Positions 40,502 through 50,520 of a stretch of 64,000 nt of DNA are shown here, one piece after another. The stretch comes from Pelagibacteraceae bacterium AG-426-G02 (GTDB lineage Bacteria > Pseudomonadota > Alphaproteobacteria > Pelagibacterales > Pelagibacteraceae), in NCBI GenBank assembly GCA_003213155.1, contig QCNQ01000003.1, positions 31,856 to 95,855 on the forward strand, written 5' to 3'. Position 1 is the first letter of the stretch. Each line of letters begins with the position of its first letter. Under the pieces are notes generated by a model. That model saw only the letters and a program-made list of their open reading frames with translations. It was not told where the DNA came from and made no database searches. A program made the translations under genes and the position numbers.

Positions 40502-40900
40502 ATGAAAGATCCAAACAACCCTTGTTTATTTTGTGACGTTAAAAAAAGTGGATGCGCTCATGAAAATGATTTGGCATATGCAAGTTATGACTCTTATCCA
40601 GTTTCAGAACATCATTGTTTGATTATACCCAAAAGACACATAAAGGATTATTTTGACCTATCTAATGATGAATTGGTTGCATGTAATGATCTTATAAAAA
40701 TTGTTAAAAAAGAAATAATTAATAAAGATCCGTTAGTTAAAGGATTTAATCTAGGTACAAATATAGGAATTGTATCTGGTCAATCTATTTTACATTGTCA
40801 TTTTCATCTGATTCCCCGAAGAGAAGGAGATGTTGACAATCCTCAGGGTGGAGTACGATCAGTCATTCCAAACAAACAACATTATAAAAGAAATAATTAG
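40502..40900 (+). CDS. HIT family protein
   Basis: NPCLFCDV, HHCLIIPKRHIKDYFDL, ILHCHFHLIPRREGD. Confidence 0.93.
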   Translation: MKDPNNPCLFCDVKKSGCAHENDLAYASYDSYPVSEHHCLIIPKRHIKDYFDLSNDELVACNDLIKIVKKEIINKDPLVKGFNLGTNIGIVSGQSILHCHFHLIPRREGDVDNPQGGVRSVIPNKQHYKRNN

Positions 40901-41000
40901 CCTGTTATAAAAGACAAATTGACCCCAGTTTGAGGTTGAACTATAAATTCAACTAGATATAAAACTTTAATACTAATTCAAAATTTAACAAAAGGCGGAA

Positions 41001-41795
41001 ATGTTAAGTAACAATCCATTTTCAATTTTATCAGAAACGATTTCACCCTTTGCAATGCAATCTTTTATCATTGCAATGGTTTTGTTAATTGCAATTGGAA
41101 CTATTATTCAAATGATACATCATAAAAATTTGACTTATTTTTTTAACAACGCAAAAAAAGCAAAGCTGTCAGCAACAAAAAAATTAGGGGTTGGAGAAAA
41201 AGTTTCTGTCATTGCTAAAACAACAGTAGTTGATATTGGCACAACGTCTGAATTAGGGTTTGGTAAAAGAAGACTTGCTCATGTTCTAGGAATGTATGGC
41301 ACAATTTTATTTTGGGTGTCTTCAGCTATTTTAGTTTTTTGTTACACAGGTGCTGATAAACCAAGTTCTCAAACTTGGTCAATGATTTGGCATGCAGGAG
41401 CAATATTAACATGTTTAGGAGGATATTGGTTTTGGTTTTTTTTAAGAGTTGATGTTTCAGCAGAAGCCCATCCTTGGTATAGAATTATAAAAGCTGATTT
41501 ATTTGTTTTAGCATTACTTGCATGTTCAACTTTTGGGTTAGCTTGGTCATTCACACAATTTAATGGGCAAATAGGTTTGTCTTATTTATTTTTAATTTTA
41601 TTTGTTGCATCCAACTTAATTTTATTCGGTGGTGTTTATTGGTCGAAATTCGCTCACATGTTTTATAAACCTGGAGCAGCTATTCAAAAAAATTTAGCAG
41701 AGGCAGATGGATCTAGGGATAATTTACCTCCACCAGCTGATGCCCCAGAACAATTTGGCCTGGGTATAAAAAGAGAAGAGCCAAAACATTATTAA
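41001..41795 (+). CDS. aprM: Membrane protein associated with APS reductase (AprM-like)
   Basis: Multi-TM protein directly upstream of aprBA; SQTWSMIWHAGAILTCLGGYWFWFFLRVDVSAEAHPWYRI. Confidence 0.8.
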   Translation: MLSNNPFSILSETISPFAMQSFIIAMVLLIAIGTIIQMIHHKNLTYFFNNAKKAKLSATKKLGVGEKVSVIAKTTVVDIGTTSELGFGKRRLAHVLGMYGTILFWVSSAILVFCYTGADKPSSQTWSMIWHAGAILTCLGGYWFWFFLRVDVSAEAHPWYRIIKADLFVLALLACSTFGLAWSFTQFNGQIGLSYLFLILFVASNLILFGGVYWSKFAHMFYKPGAAIQKNLAEADGSRDNLPPPADAPEQFGLGIKREEPKHY

Positions 41796-41828
41796 TATGT
41801 TAATAGGAAAGGGAGAAAAATAAAAATT

Positions 41829-42299
41829 ATGTCAACTTTTGTATACATGACAAGATGCGATGGCTGTGGTCATTGCGTAGATATATGTCCTTCAGATATC
41901 ATGCACATTGACGAAAATATAAGAAGAGCAAAAAATATTGAACCAAACTTTTGTTGGGAATGTTATTCGTGTGTTAAAGCATGTCCTAATCATGCAATTG
42001 ATGTGAGAGGGTATGCTGATTTTGCTCCAATGGGTCACAGCGTCAGAGTTAGAAGAGAAGAAGAAAAAGGAACTATCTCTTGGAAAATTAAATTTAGAAA
42101 CGGAACAGAGAAAAACTTCGTTTCACCTATAACAACAAAACCTTGGGGAAAATTTATTCCTAAACTTGCTGAAGGTGATACTCCTAATCAAGGAGAAATT
42201 AATTCACAAAGATTATATAGTGAGCCAGAAGGATTAAATACCAATAAAGAATTACCATCGGTTCCAAAAGAGTCTTTTAAAAAAGGTGTTTATTATTAA
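41829..42299 (+). CDS. aprB: Adenylylsulfate reductase beta subunit
   Basis: Ferredoxin motifs CDGCGHCVDICPSDIM and CWECYSCVKACPNHAI. Confidence 0.95.
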   Translation: MSTFVYMTRCDGCGHCVDICPSDIMHIDENIRRAKNIEPNFCWECYSCVKACPNHAIDVRGYADFAPMGHSVRVRREEEKGTISWKIKFRNGTEKNFVSPITTKPWGKFIPKLAEGDTPNQGEINSQRLYSEPEGLNTNKELPSVPKESFKKGVYY

Positions 42300-44158
42300 T
42301 GGCTAAGCACAAAACACATTATGAGGAGTGTGATGTATTAGTTGTTGGTGGTGGAATGGCCGGCACAGGAGCAACATTTGAGGCCAGACATTGGGGAAGA
42401 GATTTAAAGATTGTTTGTGTTGAAAAAGCAAACATTGATCGAAGTGGTGCAGTCGCACAAGGTTTATATGCAATCAATTGTTATATGGGTATGCAATGGG
42501 ATGAAAATCAACCTGAAGACCATGTAAGGTATGCGAGAAATGATTTAATGGGAATGGTTAGAGAAGATTTAGGTTATGACATGGCTCGTCATGTAGACTC
42601 AACTGTTCATATGTTTGATGAGTGGGGTCTTCCCATGATGAAAAATGAAAAAACTGGAAGATATTTAAGAGAAGGTAAATGGCAAATAATGATTCATGGC
42701 GAAAGTTATAAGCCAATTGTTGCTGAGGCAGCTAAAAAATCTGCAGATAAAATTTACAACAGAATAATGATTACTCATTTATTAATGGATGAGTCTCAAG
42801 AAAATAGAATTGGTGGCGCAGTTGGTTTTAATATGAGAACAGGTGATTTTCATGTGTTCAGAGCTAAGGCAGTTATAGTTTCAGCTGGTGGAGCATCACA
42901 TATTTTTAAACCAAGAGCGGTTGGAGAAGGTATGGGAAGAACTTGGTATGCACCATGGAGTAATGGATCTGCTTACGCTTTACCTATTGCAGCAGGTGCA
43001 AAGATGACTCAAATGGAAAACAGAATTGTATTGTGTAGATTTAAAGATGGTTATGGACCAGTTGGAGCATATTTTTTACATTTAAAAACATACACACAAA
43101 ATGCTAATGGTGAAAATTATGAGAAAAAATGGTACGAACAAACTAAAGAATTAGTTGGAGAATATATTGATCATCATCCAACTCCCACTTGTTTGAGAAA
43201 CCATGCCTTTATCCAGGAAGTTGCTGCAGGTGGTGGACCGATACATATGGTAACTAAAGAAGCTTTCCAAGATCCTCATTTAGAAACAGTAGGTTGGGAA
43301 AACTTTTTAGGTATGACAGTTGGTCAAGCAGTAGTTTGGGCATCTCAAAATATTGATCCCAAGTACACAAATCCTGAATTAACAACTTCTGAGCCTTACG
43401 TAATGGGATCACACGCAACATGCTCTGGAGCTTGGGTAAGTGGACCAGAAGATCTATCTCCACCAGAATATTTCTGGGGTTATAACAGAATGCTTACAAT
43501 CGATGGACTCTTTGGTGCTGGAGATACAGTAGGGGGTAGTGCTCATAAATTTTCATCAGGTTCTTTTACTGAAGGAAGATTAGCCGCAAAAGCAGCAGTT
43601 AAATATATAGAAGACAAAAAAGCAGAAGGAGTAAATGTTAGCGATAAACAATGTGATGATTTTAAAAAGGCAGTTTATAAACCTTTAGAGACTTACACAG
43701 TTGCTCAAAATGAGATCACCGGCGGGACTGTTTCACCAAGTTATATTTCTCCAATTCAAGGATTACAAAGACTTCAGAAAATTATGGATGAGTATGTTGG
43801 GGGGATTACCTCAAATTACATGACTAATGGCAATATGCTTAAGAGGGCTCTTGAACTTCTAGAGTGGTTGCAAGAAGATTTGGAAAACGTAGGGGCTGAG
43901 GATTATCACCAACTAATGAGAGCTTGGGAGCTTAAACACAGAGCTCTAACCTCACAATGTGTAACAGAGCATACATTATTTAGAGAAGAAACTCGTTGGC
44001 CAGGTTATTACTACAGAGGTGATCATATGAAGCTTGATGATGAAAATTGGCATTGTTTAACAGTTTCTAGAAGAGACCCTAAAACAGGAAAATTTACTCT
44101 AGAGAAAGTACCAGTTTATCATATCGTTGACGAAAAAGAGAAGAAGAAGGCTTCGTAA
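42299..44158 (+). CDS. aprA: Adenylylsulfate reductase alpha subunit
   Basis: FAD-binding CDVLVVGGGMAGTGATFEARHWG; ATCSGAWVSGPEDLSPPEYFWGYNRM; TAATG overlap with aprB. Confidence 0.96.
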   Translation: MAKHKTHYEECDVLVVGGGMAGTGATFEARHWGRDLKIVCVEKANIDRSGAVAQGLYAINCYMGMQWDENQPEDHVRYARNDLMGMVREDLGYDMARHVDSTVHMFDEWGLPMMKNEKTGRYLREGKWQIMIHGESYKPIVAEAAKKSADKIYNRIMITHLLMDESQENRIGGAVGFNMRTGDFHVFRAKAVIVSAGGASHIFKPRAVGEGMGRTWYAPWSNGSAYALPIAAGAKMTQMENRIVLCRFKDGYGPVGAYFLHLKTYTQNANGENYEKKWYEQTKELVGEYIDHHPTPTCLRNHAFIQEVAAGGGPIHMVTKEAFQDPHLETVGWENFLGMTVGQAVVWASQNIDPKYTNPELTTSEPYVMGSHATCSGAWVSGPEDLSPPEYFWGYNRMLTIDGLFGAGDTVGGSAHKFSSGSFTEGRLAAKAAVKYIEDKKAEGVNVSDKQCDDFKKAVYKPLETYTVAQNEITGGTVSPSYISPIQGLQRLQKIMDEYVGGITSNYMTNGNMLKRALELLEWLQEDLENVGAEDYHQLMRAWELKHRALTSQCVTEHTLFREETRWPGYYYRGDHMKLDDENWHCLTVSRRDPKTGKFTLEKVPVYHIVDEKEKKKAS

Positions 44159-44179
44159 CATCATATTTCAAACTTCTTT

Positions 44180-44530
44180 ATGGACCTTTTGAAAAAATCT
44201 GACGAGGAGATATTCGCGATAGCAAAGCCTTTTTGGGAAAATCTAGTAAGAGCCTCAAATATGAAAGATTATGGTGGCTTTACTAGAGATTTCTCTACCC
44301 AAATGCTGTTTGGCGCCAACGAAGTAGAGCTTGGAAAGCAATGGGCTAACAACAAGATTATCACCAACTTAAATGAGACCTATGAACCGTTTGGAACATT
44401 AAGAAGAGGTGATCATATTACCGTATTAATTAAGCAGACTAACAAGGAGGTGCCTGGAGAATTTTTAGGAAGGCTGGTCCTTGGTGTTGAGGATGGAGAG
44501 GTAAAAATTTTTGGAGCCACAATTTATTAA
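44180..44530 (+). CDS. Hypothetical protein downstream of aprA
   Basis: 116-aa ORF, 21 nt after aprA; MDLLKKSDEEIFAIAKPFWENLVRASNMKDYGGFTRDFSTQM. Confidence 0.7.
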   Translation: MDLLKKSDEEIFAIAKPFWENLVRASNMKDYGGFTRDFSTQMLFGANEVELGKQWANNKIITNLNETYEPFGTLRRGDHITVLIKQTNKEVPGEFLGRLVLGVEDGEVKIFGATIY

Positions 44531-44573
44531 TTAAAGTTTGACAATTTTTCTGCTGGTGCTATTGAGGATATAG

Positions 44574-44708
44574 ATGCACCTTTCAAATATAAAAATTCTA
44601 CAAAAAATCTTAAATTATAAAACAACTTTAATTAAAACAGGAATTTTTTCAGCAATATTAGCTTGCTGGGGTGTAATATTATTTGGAACTTTTTTAACTT
44701 TTAAATAA
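44574..44708 (+). CDS. Small membrane ORF (44 aa), not in supplied track
   Basis: MHLSNIKILQKILNYKTTLIKTGIFSAILACWGVILFGTFLTFK, one TM helix. Confidence 0.45.
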   Translation: MHLSNIKILQKILNYKTTLIKTGIFSAILACWGVILFGTFLTFK

Positions 44709-44736
44709 ATTTTTTTAAAAAAGTTAATTATTTTAA

Positions 44737-45822
44737 ATGGAAGTATTCTTACCAATAGCACAAGTACATGTTACTGCTATTGAAATCATTTTATTAAGTG
44801 CTTTAGTTGGAGTTTTATCAGGACTATTTGGAGTAGGAGGTGGTTTTTTAATGACACCTTTCTTAATTTTTTTAGGAGTCCCACCAGCTTATGCTGTTGC
44901 TAATGAAGCAAATAACATTTTAGCAACCTCTGTTTCTGGATCTACCACACACTATCTAAAAAATACATTGGATTACAAAATGGGTTTTATGATTGTTATT
45001 GGTGGTGCAATAGGAACTATAATTGGAATTTATACATTTACTTACTTTAAAGACATTGGCAAAATAGATACTGTTATTTCACTTGCTTACATGTATATCT
45101 TGGCAATTATTGGAACTTTAATGCTTGTTGAAAGTCTTGGTGAGATCGATAAAGCTAGAAAAAATACTATTGTAAAACGAAAATTACACGTTCATTATTG
45201 GATACATGGTCTTCCATTTAGGATGAGATTTCCTAAATCAAAATTATATGAGAGTGCATTCACGCCAATTATCATTGGTTTTTTTGTAGGTTTTATTGCT
45301 GCAATTATGGGTATTGGTGGAGCTTTCATACTAGTACCTGCAATGATTTATATAATTGGTATGCCAACAAAATTAGTTCCGGGAACTTCTTTGTTTGTAA
45401 CTATTTTTGTAAGTGTCATTGTTACGTTTTTACATGCATTCAATTATGGATCTATAGATTTAATTTTAGTTTTAATGTTGGTTATCGGTTCGATAATTGG
45501 AGTACAAACAGGTCAAAAAATTGGACAATCAATTGAAAGTTCAGGACTAAAAGCGCTATTAGCAGTTTTATTATTAATTGTTGGAATTGCAATTGCGTAT
45601 GATACTTTTTTTGTTGATCATACTATGAACGGCATCACTGAGGTTGCAGAAAAAGACTTAACACCATTATCAGTTTTAGTTCAGAAATTTTCTAAAGACA
45701 TGCCAATCGTGTATAGTTTATTTTCTATATTTTTTGCTATAGCGTTAGGTGTTGCTGCAGCATTTATTCGAAGATTTTTGTCTGATTTAAAAAAGAAGCA
45801 CTTTAGCAAACCAGCTAAGTAA
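44737..45822 (+). CDS. TauE/SafE family sulfite/anion exporter
   Basis: ALVGVLSGLFGVGGGFLMTPFLIFLGVPPAYAVANEANNILATSVSG; GFFVGFIAAIMGIGGAFILVPAMIYIIGMPTKLVPGTSLF. Confidence 0.92.
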   Translation: MEVFLPIAQVHVTAIEIILLSALVGVLSGLFGVGGGFLMTPFLIFLGVPPAYAVANEANNILATSVSGSTTHYLKNTLDYKMGFMIVIGGAIGTIIGIYTFTYFKDIGKIDTVISLAYMYILAIIGTLMLVESLGEIDKARKNTIVKRKLHVHYWIHGLPFRMRFPKSKLYESAFTPIIIGFFVGFIAAIMGIGGAFILVPAMIYIIGMPTKLVPGTSLFVTIFVSVIVTFLHAFNYGSIDLILVLMLVIGSIIGVQTGQKIGQSIESSGLKALLAVLLLIVGIAIAYDTFFVDHTMNGITEVAEKDLTPLSVLVQKFSKDMPIVYSLFSIFFAIALGVAAAFIRRFLSDLKKKHFSKPAK

Positions 45823-45827
45823 AAATT

Positions 45828-46994
45828 TTAAGCACTTCGGTACAATTTGGTCATTACAAATTCTCTATGACCTAGAGCTTCAGCACAAGTGAGTCTACCA
45901 TTTGCAACTTTTAAAGTTGTTTTAATCAATTCATCTCCAGCTTCAGACAAATTCATTTCTCTCGAGAGAATTTTTGAAACATCACAATCAATATGCTCTC
46001 CCATAGATTTGACTGTTAATGGATTTGCAGTTAATTTTATAACTGGTTCAATTGGGTTACCAACGATATTACCCTGGCCCGTTGGGAATAAATGAATATT
46101 AAATCCTGCAGCTGCTTGCAGTGTTACACACTCTGCTGCAGCAGATGACGTATCCATAAAGTATAAACCTTTTCCTTTTTTTGGTTCTTCAGCCGGTTCT
46201 AAAACATCAATAAATTTACAATTTCCTATTTTTTGAAAATTTCCAAAAGCTTTTTCCTCAATAGTTGTTAAACCACCTGCTATATTACCAGCAGTTGGTT
46301 GACTTTCAGAAAGGTCATCAGTTGCCTCTTTTAAAATAAAATCATTATAGGCACTCCAAGTTTTCATAAATTTATCTGATGCTTCTTTTGTAGCACCTCT
46401 TGTAGCACAAACTTTTTCTGCTCCTGTAAGTTCTGATGTTTCTCCAAAACATAAATGAACTCCAAGTGGTTCAAGTTTATCCATTAAATTTCCGACAGTA
46501 GGATTGGAAGCTAATCCAGAAGTAGTATCAGACTCTCCACATTTTACTGAAATCCATAAATCACTTATCGGGCATTCCTCTCTTTGTTTTTCAGAGGCCC
46601 ACATAACGAATTCTTGAGCTTTTTTTGAGGCTTTCATTACAGTTCCAATATCCCCTGTACGTTCTATATGGAAACCTTCAACTGGTTTTCCAGTTTTTGC
46701 AATTCCATCTACAATTCTCTTAGTCCATTTAGGCTCAATACCAATCACAATTACCGCTGCAACATTTGGGTTGCTACCAGTTCCAATCATTGTTCTAAAA
46801 TGTAATTCTAAATCTGCTCCGAATTGTAATCTTCCATAAGAATGGGGCAGAGCTATTGTTCCTTTAATGTTATTTGCAACTGCTTCAGCACATGCGTTTG
46901 AAATATCATCAACAGGTAAAATGATTACATGATTTCTTGTTCCTGCTCTGCCATTTTCTCTTTTATAACCTAAAAAACTTTTTGGAATTTCCAT
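45828..46994 (-). CDS. UxaA-family lyase large subunit; probable sulfolactate sulfo-lyase beta (SuyB) by context
   Basis: [59 protein letters not shown]; beside xsc, tauE and apr genes. Confidence 0.75.
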   Translation of the reverse strand: MEIPKSFLGYKRENGRAGTRNHVIILPVDDISNACAEAVANNIKGTIALPHSYGRLQFGADLELHFRTMIGTGSNPNVAAVIVIGIEPKWTKRIVDGIAKTGKPVEGFHIERTGDIGTVMKASKKAQEFVMWASEKQREECPISDLWISVKCGESDTTSGLASNPTVGNLMDKLEPLGVHLCFGETSELTGAEKVCATRGATKEASDKFMKTWSAYNDFILKEATDDLSESQPTAGNIAGGLTTIEEKAFGNFQKIGNCKFIDVLEPAEEPKKGKGLYFMDTSSAAAECVTLQAAAGFNIHLFPTGQGNIVGNPIEPVIKLTANPLTVKSMGEHIDCDVSKILSREMNLSEAGDELIKTTLKVANGRLTCAEALGHREFVMTKLYRSA

Positions 46995-46998
46995 CTAA

Positions 46999-47340
46999 TT
47001 ACCATTTTTTTGTTTTGACGTTATGAACGTGCACATGTTGACCTTTTTTAATTGCTTTGACTACTTTACCTATATCGTGACCATATTTTAAAATTGTATC
47101 TCCCTCTTTTAAGTCAATCATTGCAATTTTATGGCCTAGAGGGATTTCATCTGCAGATTGAATGTTAACCGAGCTATCGTTCTCCATTATCCAGCATTTA
47201 CAATCTTGTTTTGGAGTTATTTTTTCTATTACAACTACACCAACATTGTCTTTTTTGTCGTGAATTATAATATCTGTTGACATTAATATAGTGTCGATTT
47301 GTTTGTTTGAATTTTCTAAAATCTTATATATTAATCGCAA
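46999..47340 (-). CDS. SAF-domain small subunit of UxaA-family lyase; probable SuyA by context
   Basis: IPLGHKIAMIDLKEGDTILKYGHDIGKVVKAIKKGQHVHVHNVKT. Confidence 0.75.
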   Translation of the reverse strand: MRLIYKILENSNKQIDTILMSTDIIIHDKKDNVGVVVIEKITPKQDCKCWIMENDSSVNIQSADEIPLGHKIAMIDLKEGDTILKYGHDIGKVVKAIKKGQHVHVHNVKTKKW

Positions 47341-47398
47341 AAATTAACAATTAATTTTTAAAAAAATTGTTCTAAAGTAATTTAGAAAGGTTCTACAA

Positions 47399-49183
47399 AT
47401 GACTAAAATGACAACAGAAGAAGCTTTTGTAAAAGTTTTACAAATGCATGGTATTGAACACTCTTTTGGAATTATTGGTTCAGCGTTCATGCCTATATCT
47501 GATATTTTTCCAGATGCAGGAATTACCTTTTGGGATGTGGCACACGAAACAAATGGTGGTTTGATTGCAGATGGTTACACAAGAGCTACAGGAAAAATGT
47601 CAATGGTCATTGCACAAAATGGTCCAGGTATTACAGGATTAGTAACACCAATTAAAACTGCTTATTGGAACCACACACCTTTATTATTAGTAACACCACA
47701 AGCTGCAAATAAAACTATGGGGCAAGGTGGTTTTCAAGAAGTAGAACAAATGAATTTATTTAAAGATATGGTTTGTTATCAAGAAGAGGTAAGAGATCCT
47801 TCGAGAATGGCTGAAGTTTTAAATAGAGTAATAGAAAAAGCTATAAGAGGTTCAGCACCAGCACAAATAAACGTTCCAAGAGATTATTGGTGTCAAGTGA
47901 TTGATATAGACCTTCCTCCAATCGTCAGATTAGAAAGACAAGGTGGAGGTGCTGATGCAATTGCTAAGGCAGCAGATTTATTATCTAAAGCGAAATTTCC
48001 AGTGATTTTATCTGGAGCAGGTGTTGTTATTGGTGGTGCAATTGAGGAAACTAAAAAACTTGCTGAAAAACTTGATGCACCTGTTTGCTCAGGATATCAA
48101 CACAATGATAGTTTTCCTGGAAGTCATCCCTTAGCAGTTGGACCATTGGGATATAATGGATCAAAAGCTGCCATGGAATTAATTTCTAAGGCTGATGTAG
48201 TTTTGGCTTTAGGAACAAGACTAAATCCTTTTTCAACTCTGCCAGGTTATGGAATTGATTATTGGCCAAAAAAAGCAAGTATAATTCAAGTTGATATGAA
48301 TCCAGATAGAATTGGATTAACTAAAAAAGTTACAGTTGGAATTAGTGGTGATGCAAAACTAGTGGCAACGCAGATTTTAGAAAAGCTGTCTTCAAATGCA
48401 GGCGATACGGATAGACAAAAAAGAAAAGATTTAATTCACCAAACAAAATCAGCATGGTTACAAAAATTATCAAGTTTAGATCATGAAGATGATGATGAGG
48501 GAACAGTTTGGAATAAAGAAGCTAGAGAAAGAGACGCAGATAGAATGTCACCAAGACAAGCTTGGAGAGCTATTCAAGCTGGTATGCCCGAGGATGTAAT
48601 TATATCAAGTGATATTGGAAATAACTGCGCAATTGGAAATGCCTATCCAACATTTGAAAAGCCAAGAAAATATTTAGCGCCAGGTTTATTTGGTCCTTGT
48701 GGTTATGGTTTTCCATCGATCTTAGGTGCAAAGATAGGTTGCCCTGATACACCAGTCATTGGTTTTGCAGGTGATGGTGCATTTGGAATAAGTATGAACG
48801 AAATGAGTTCATGTGCTAGAGAAGAATGGCCAGCAATTACAATGGTAATTTTTAGAAACTACCAATGGGGTGCAGAAAAAAGAAACACAACTCTTTGGTT
48901 TGATAATAATTTTGTTGGTACAGAACTTGATCCAGAATTAAGTTTTGCAAAAGTAGCAGAGGCTTGCGGTTTAAAAGGTGTTACTGTTAAAACTATGGAA
49001 GAGACTACGGCTGCCATTAAACAATCTTGTGAGGATCAAAAGAAAGGTATTACAACATTTATTGAAGTGATATTAAATCAAGAGTTAGGTGAACCTTTTA
49101 GAAGAGATGCCATGAAAAAACCAGTGAGAGTAGCTGGTATTAAAAAAGAGGACATGAAGAAACAGCCTTCTTTAAATTCGTAA
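47399..49183 (+). CDS. xsc: Sulfoacetaldehyde acetyltransferase (ThDP enzyme)
   Basis: MTTEEAFVKVLQMHGIEHSFGIIGSAFMPISDIFPDAGITFWDVAHETNGGLIADGYTRATG; GDGAFGISMNEMSSCAREEWPAITMVIFRNYQWGAEKRN. Confidence 0.93.
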   Translation: MTKMTTEEAFVKVLQMHGIEHSFGIIGSAFMPISDIFPDAGITFWDVAHETNGGLIADGYTRATGKMSMVIAQNGPGITGLVTPIKTAYWNHTPLLLVTPQAANKTMGQGGFQEVEQMNLFKDMVCYQEEVRDPSRMAEVLNRVIEKAIRGSAPAQINVPRDYWCQVIDIDLPPIVRLERQGGGADAIAKAADLLSKAKFPVILSGAGVVIGGAIEETKKLAEKLDAPVCSGYQHNDSFPGSHPLAVGPLGYNGSKAAMELISKADVVLALGTRLNPFSTLPGYGIDYWPKKASIIQVDMNPDRIGLTKKVTVGISGDAKLVATQILEKLSSNAGDTDRQKRKDLIHQTKSAWLQKLSSLDHEDDDEGTVWNKEARERDADRMSPRQAWRAIQAGMPEDVIISSDIGNNCAIGNAYPTFEKPRKYLAPGLFGPCGYGFPSILGAKIGCPDTPVIGFAGDGAFGISMNEMSSCAREEWPAITMVIFRNYQWGAEKRNTTLWFDNNFVGTELDPELSFAKVAEACGLKGVTVKTMEETTAAIKQSCEDQKKGITTFIEVILNQELGEPFRRDAMKKPVRVAGIKKEDMKKQPSLNS

Positions 49184-49211
49184 GTTTTAATTATAAAAAA
49201 TTCCTAATAAT

Positions 49212-49592
49212 CTATTTATGAGCACCTTTTTTAGCAAAATCTTCTAATTCTTTATTTAATTTTTTCTTTGAAGATAAAAAACTACAATTATATTTTTCTC
49301 TACCTTTAGTATGGGTCAAGATTAAATTATTTTTATCTATTTCGCCCACATATCTTATCTTAAAAATGTTTGAGTTTACCTTTTTATAGTTCAAATTTAT
49401 AAACTTAATCTTGTCAGTTTTATCTATCCAGTAGCTTTGCACATTATCTAAATCCTCAAAAAAAAAGTAAAATGGATAACCCCTGATTGTCTCTTTTTTA
49501 GTTTCACATTTCATTGACTTTCCTACTATTTCATTAGCAAAAGAAGCGGAGGAAAACATTATAAAAACAAATATTAGAAAAAGTTTTATCAT
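49212..49592 (-). CDS. Hypothetical secreted protein
   Basis: Signal peptide MIKLFLIFVFIMFSSASFA. Confidence 0.65.
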   Translation of the reverse strand: MIKLFLIFVFIMFSSASFANEIVGKSMKCETKKETIRGYPFYFFFEDLDNVQSYWIDKTDKIKFINLNYKKVNSNIFKIRYVGEIDKNNLILTHTKGREKYNCSFLSSKKKLNKELEDFAKKGAHK

Positions 49593-49593
49593 T

Positions 49594-49713
49594 CTATAAA
49601 TTCATATCAGGCCAGTCTTTATCATTATATCTATCCAGTTCTTTTTTTGTGATAGGTCTGAATAATATCCACCCAATCACAATAACTAAAGCTAATAGGA
49701 TTAATGTTTGCAT
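49594..49713 (-). CDS. Small membrane-anchored ORF (39 aa), not in supplied track
   Basis: MQTLILLALVIVIGWILFRPITKKELDRYNDKDWPDMNL. Confidence 0.5.
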   Translation of the reverse strand: MQTLILLALVIVIGWILFRPITKKELDRYNDKDWPDMNL

Positions 49714-49716
49714 GAT

Positions 49717-50520
49717 TTAATTTATTACAGACATAGGATCTAGTCTAGTCTGAAACCAATTTACTCTAAAATCTAGATGTGGACCAGTTGATCTTCCTGT
49801 TGAACCTACAGTTCCAATGATGTCTCCTTGATTAATTTTATCACCAACAGACACCATTACATTTTCAAGATGTGAATAAATAGTTGAAATGCCATGACCG
49901 TGATCCATAACTATTGTTCCACCCGTATAATAAAGATCATCTTCTGCCATAGTGACAATCCCTGATCCAGATGATTTGATCATAGTTCCTTGTTTGGCAG
50001 CAATATCAATTCCATAATGAGGCCATTTAGGTTTTCCATTTAAAATTCTCTGGCTTCCATAAACACCACTAATGATCCCTTCAACTGGCATAATAAATTG
50101 ATTTTTGAAAAAGGGTAAATCTGAGTTAATTGCTCTTGCTTCACCAATTTTATTATTTTCTTCTTTTATTCTTTTGTAAACAGACTCTGGAGGTGTGACT
50201 TTACTTTCTTCTAAACCATCTATTCTTTGAATATTATATTTTCTTTTAAGAACTTTCTTTATTATTTTATCTTTTTTTCCATTAATAATTTTTGTAATTG
50301 TTAAATCAAATTTTCTGTCTCTATCTAGACCAAAAACAAAAAAACCATCTTCTGATACTTTAACTTGTTTTTTGTCTATTATAATTTTTGCTGTTGGATC
50401 AGTCTGCCCAATTATAAAGTGTCCTTGTAAAAATTTTCCGGTAAATTCTATTGCTATTGAATGCGATGGTAAAAAACAAAAAATTAAAAAAAATAATCTA
50501 GTTATTATCTTGCAGTCCAT
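49717..50520 (-). CDS. M23 family metallopeptidase (LysM/murein hydrolase-like)
   Basis: HYGIDIAAKQGTMIKSSGSGIVTMAEDDLYYTGGTIVMDHGHGISTIYSHL, GSTGRSTGPHLDFRV. Confidence 0.92.
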   Translation of the reverse strand: MDCKIITRLFFLIFCFLPSHSIAIEFTGKFLQGHFIIGQTDPTAKIIIDKKQVKVSEDGFFVFGLDRDRKFDLTITKIINGKKDKIIKKVLKRKYNIQRIDGLEESKVTPPESVYKRIKEENNKIGEARAINSDLPFFKNQFIMPVEGIISGVYGSQRILNGKPKWPHYGIDIAAKQGTMIKSSGSGIVTMAEDDLYYTGGTIVMDHGHGISTIYSHLENVMVSVGDKINQGDIIGTVGSTGRSTGPHLDFRVNWFQTRLDPMSVIN

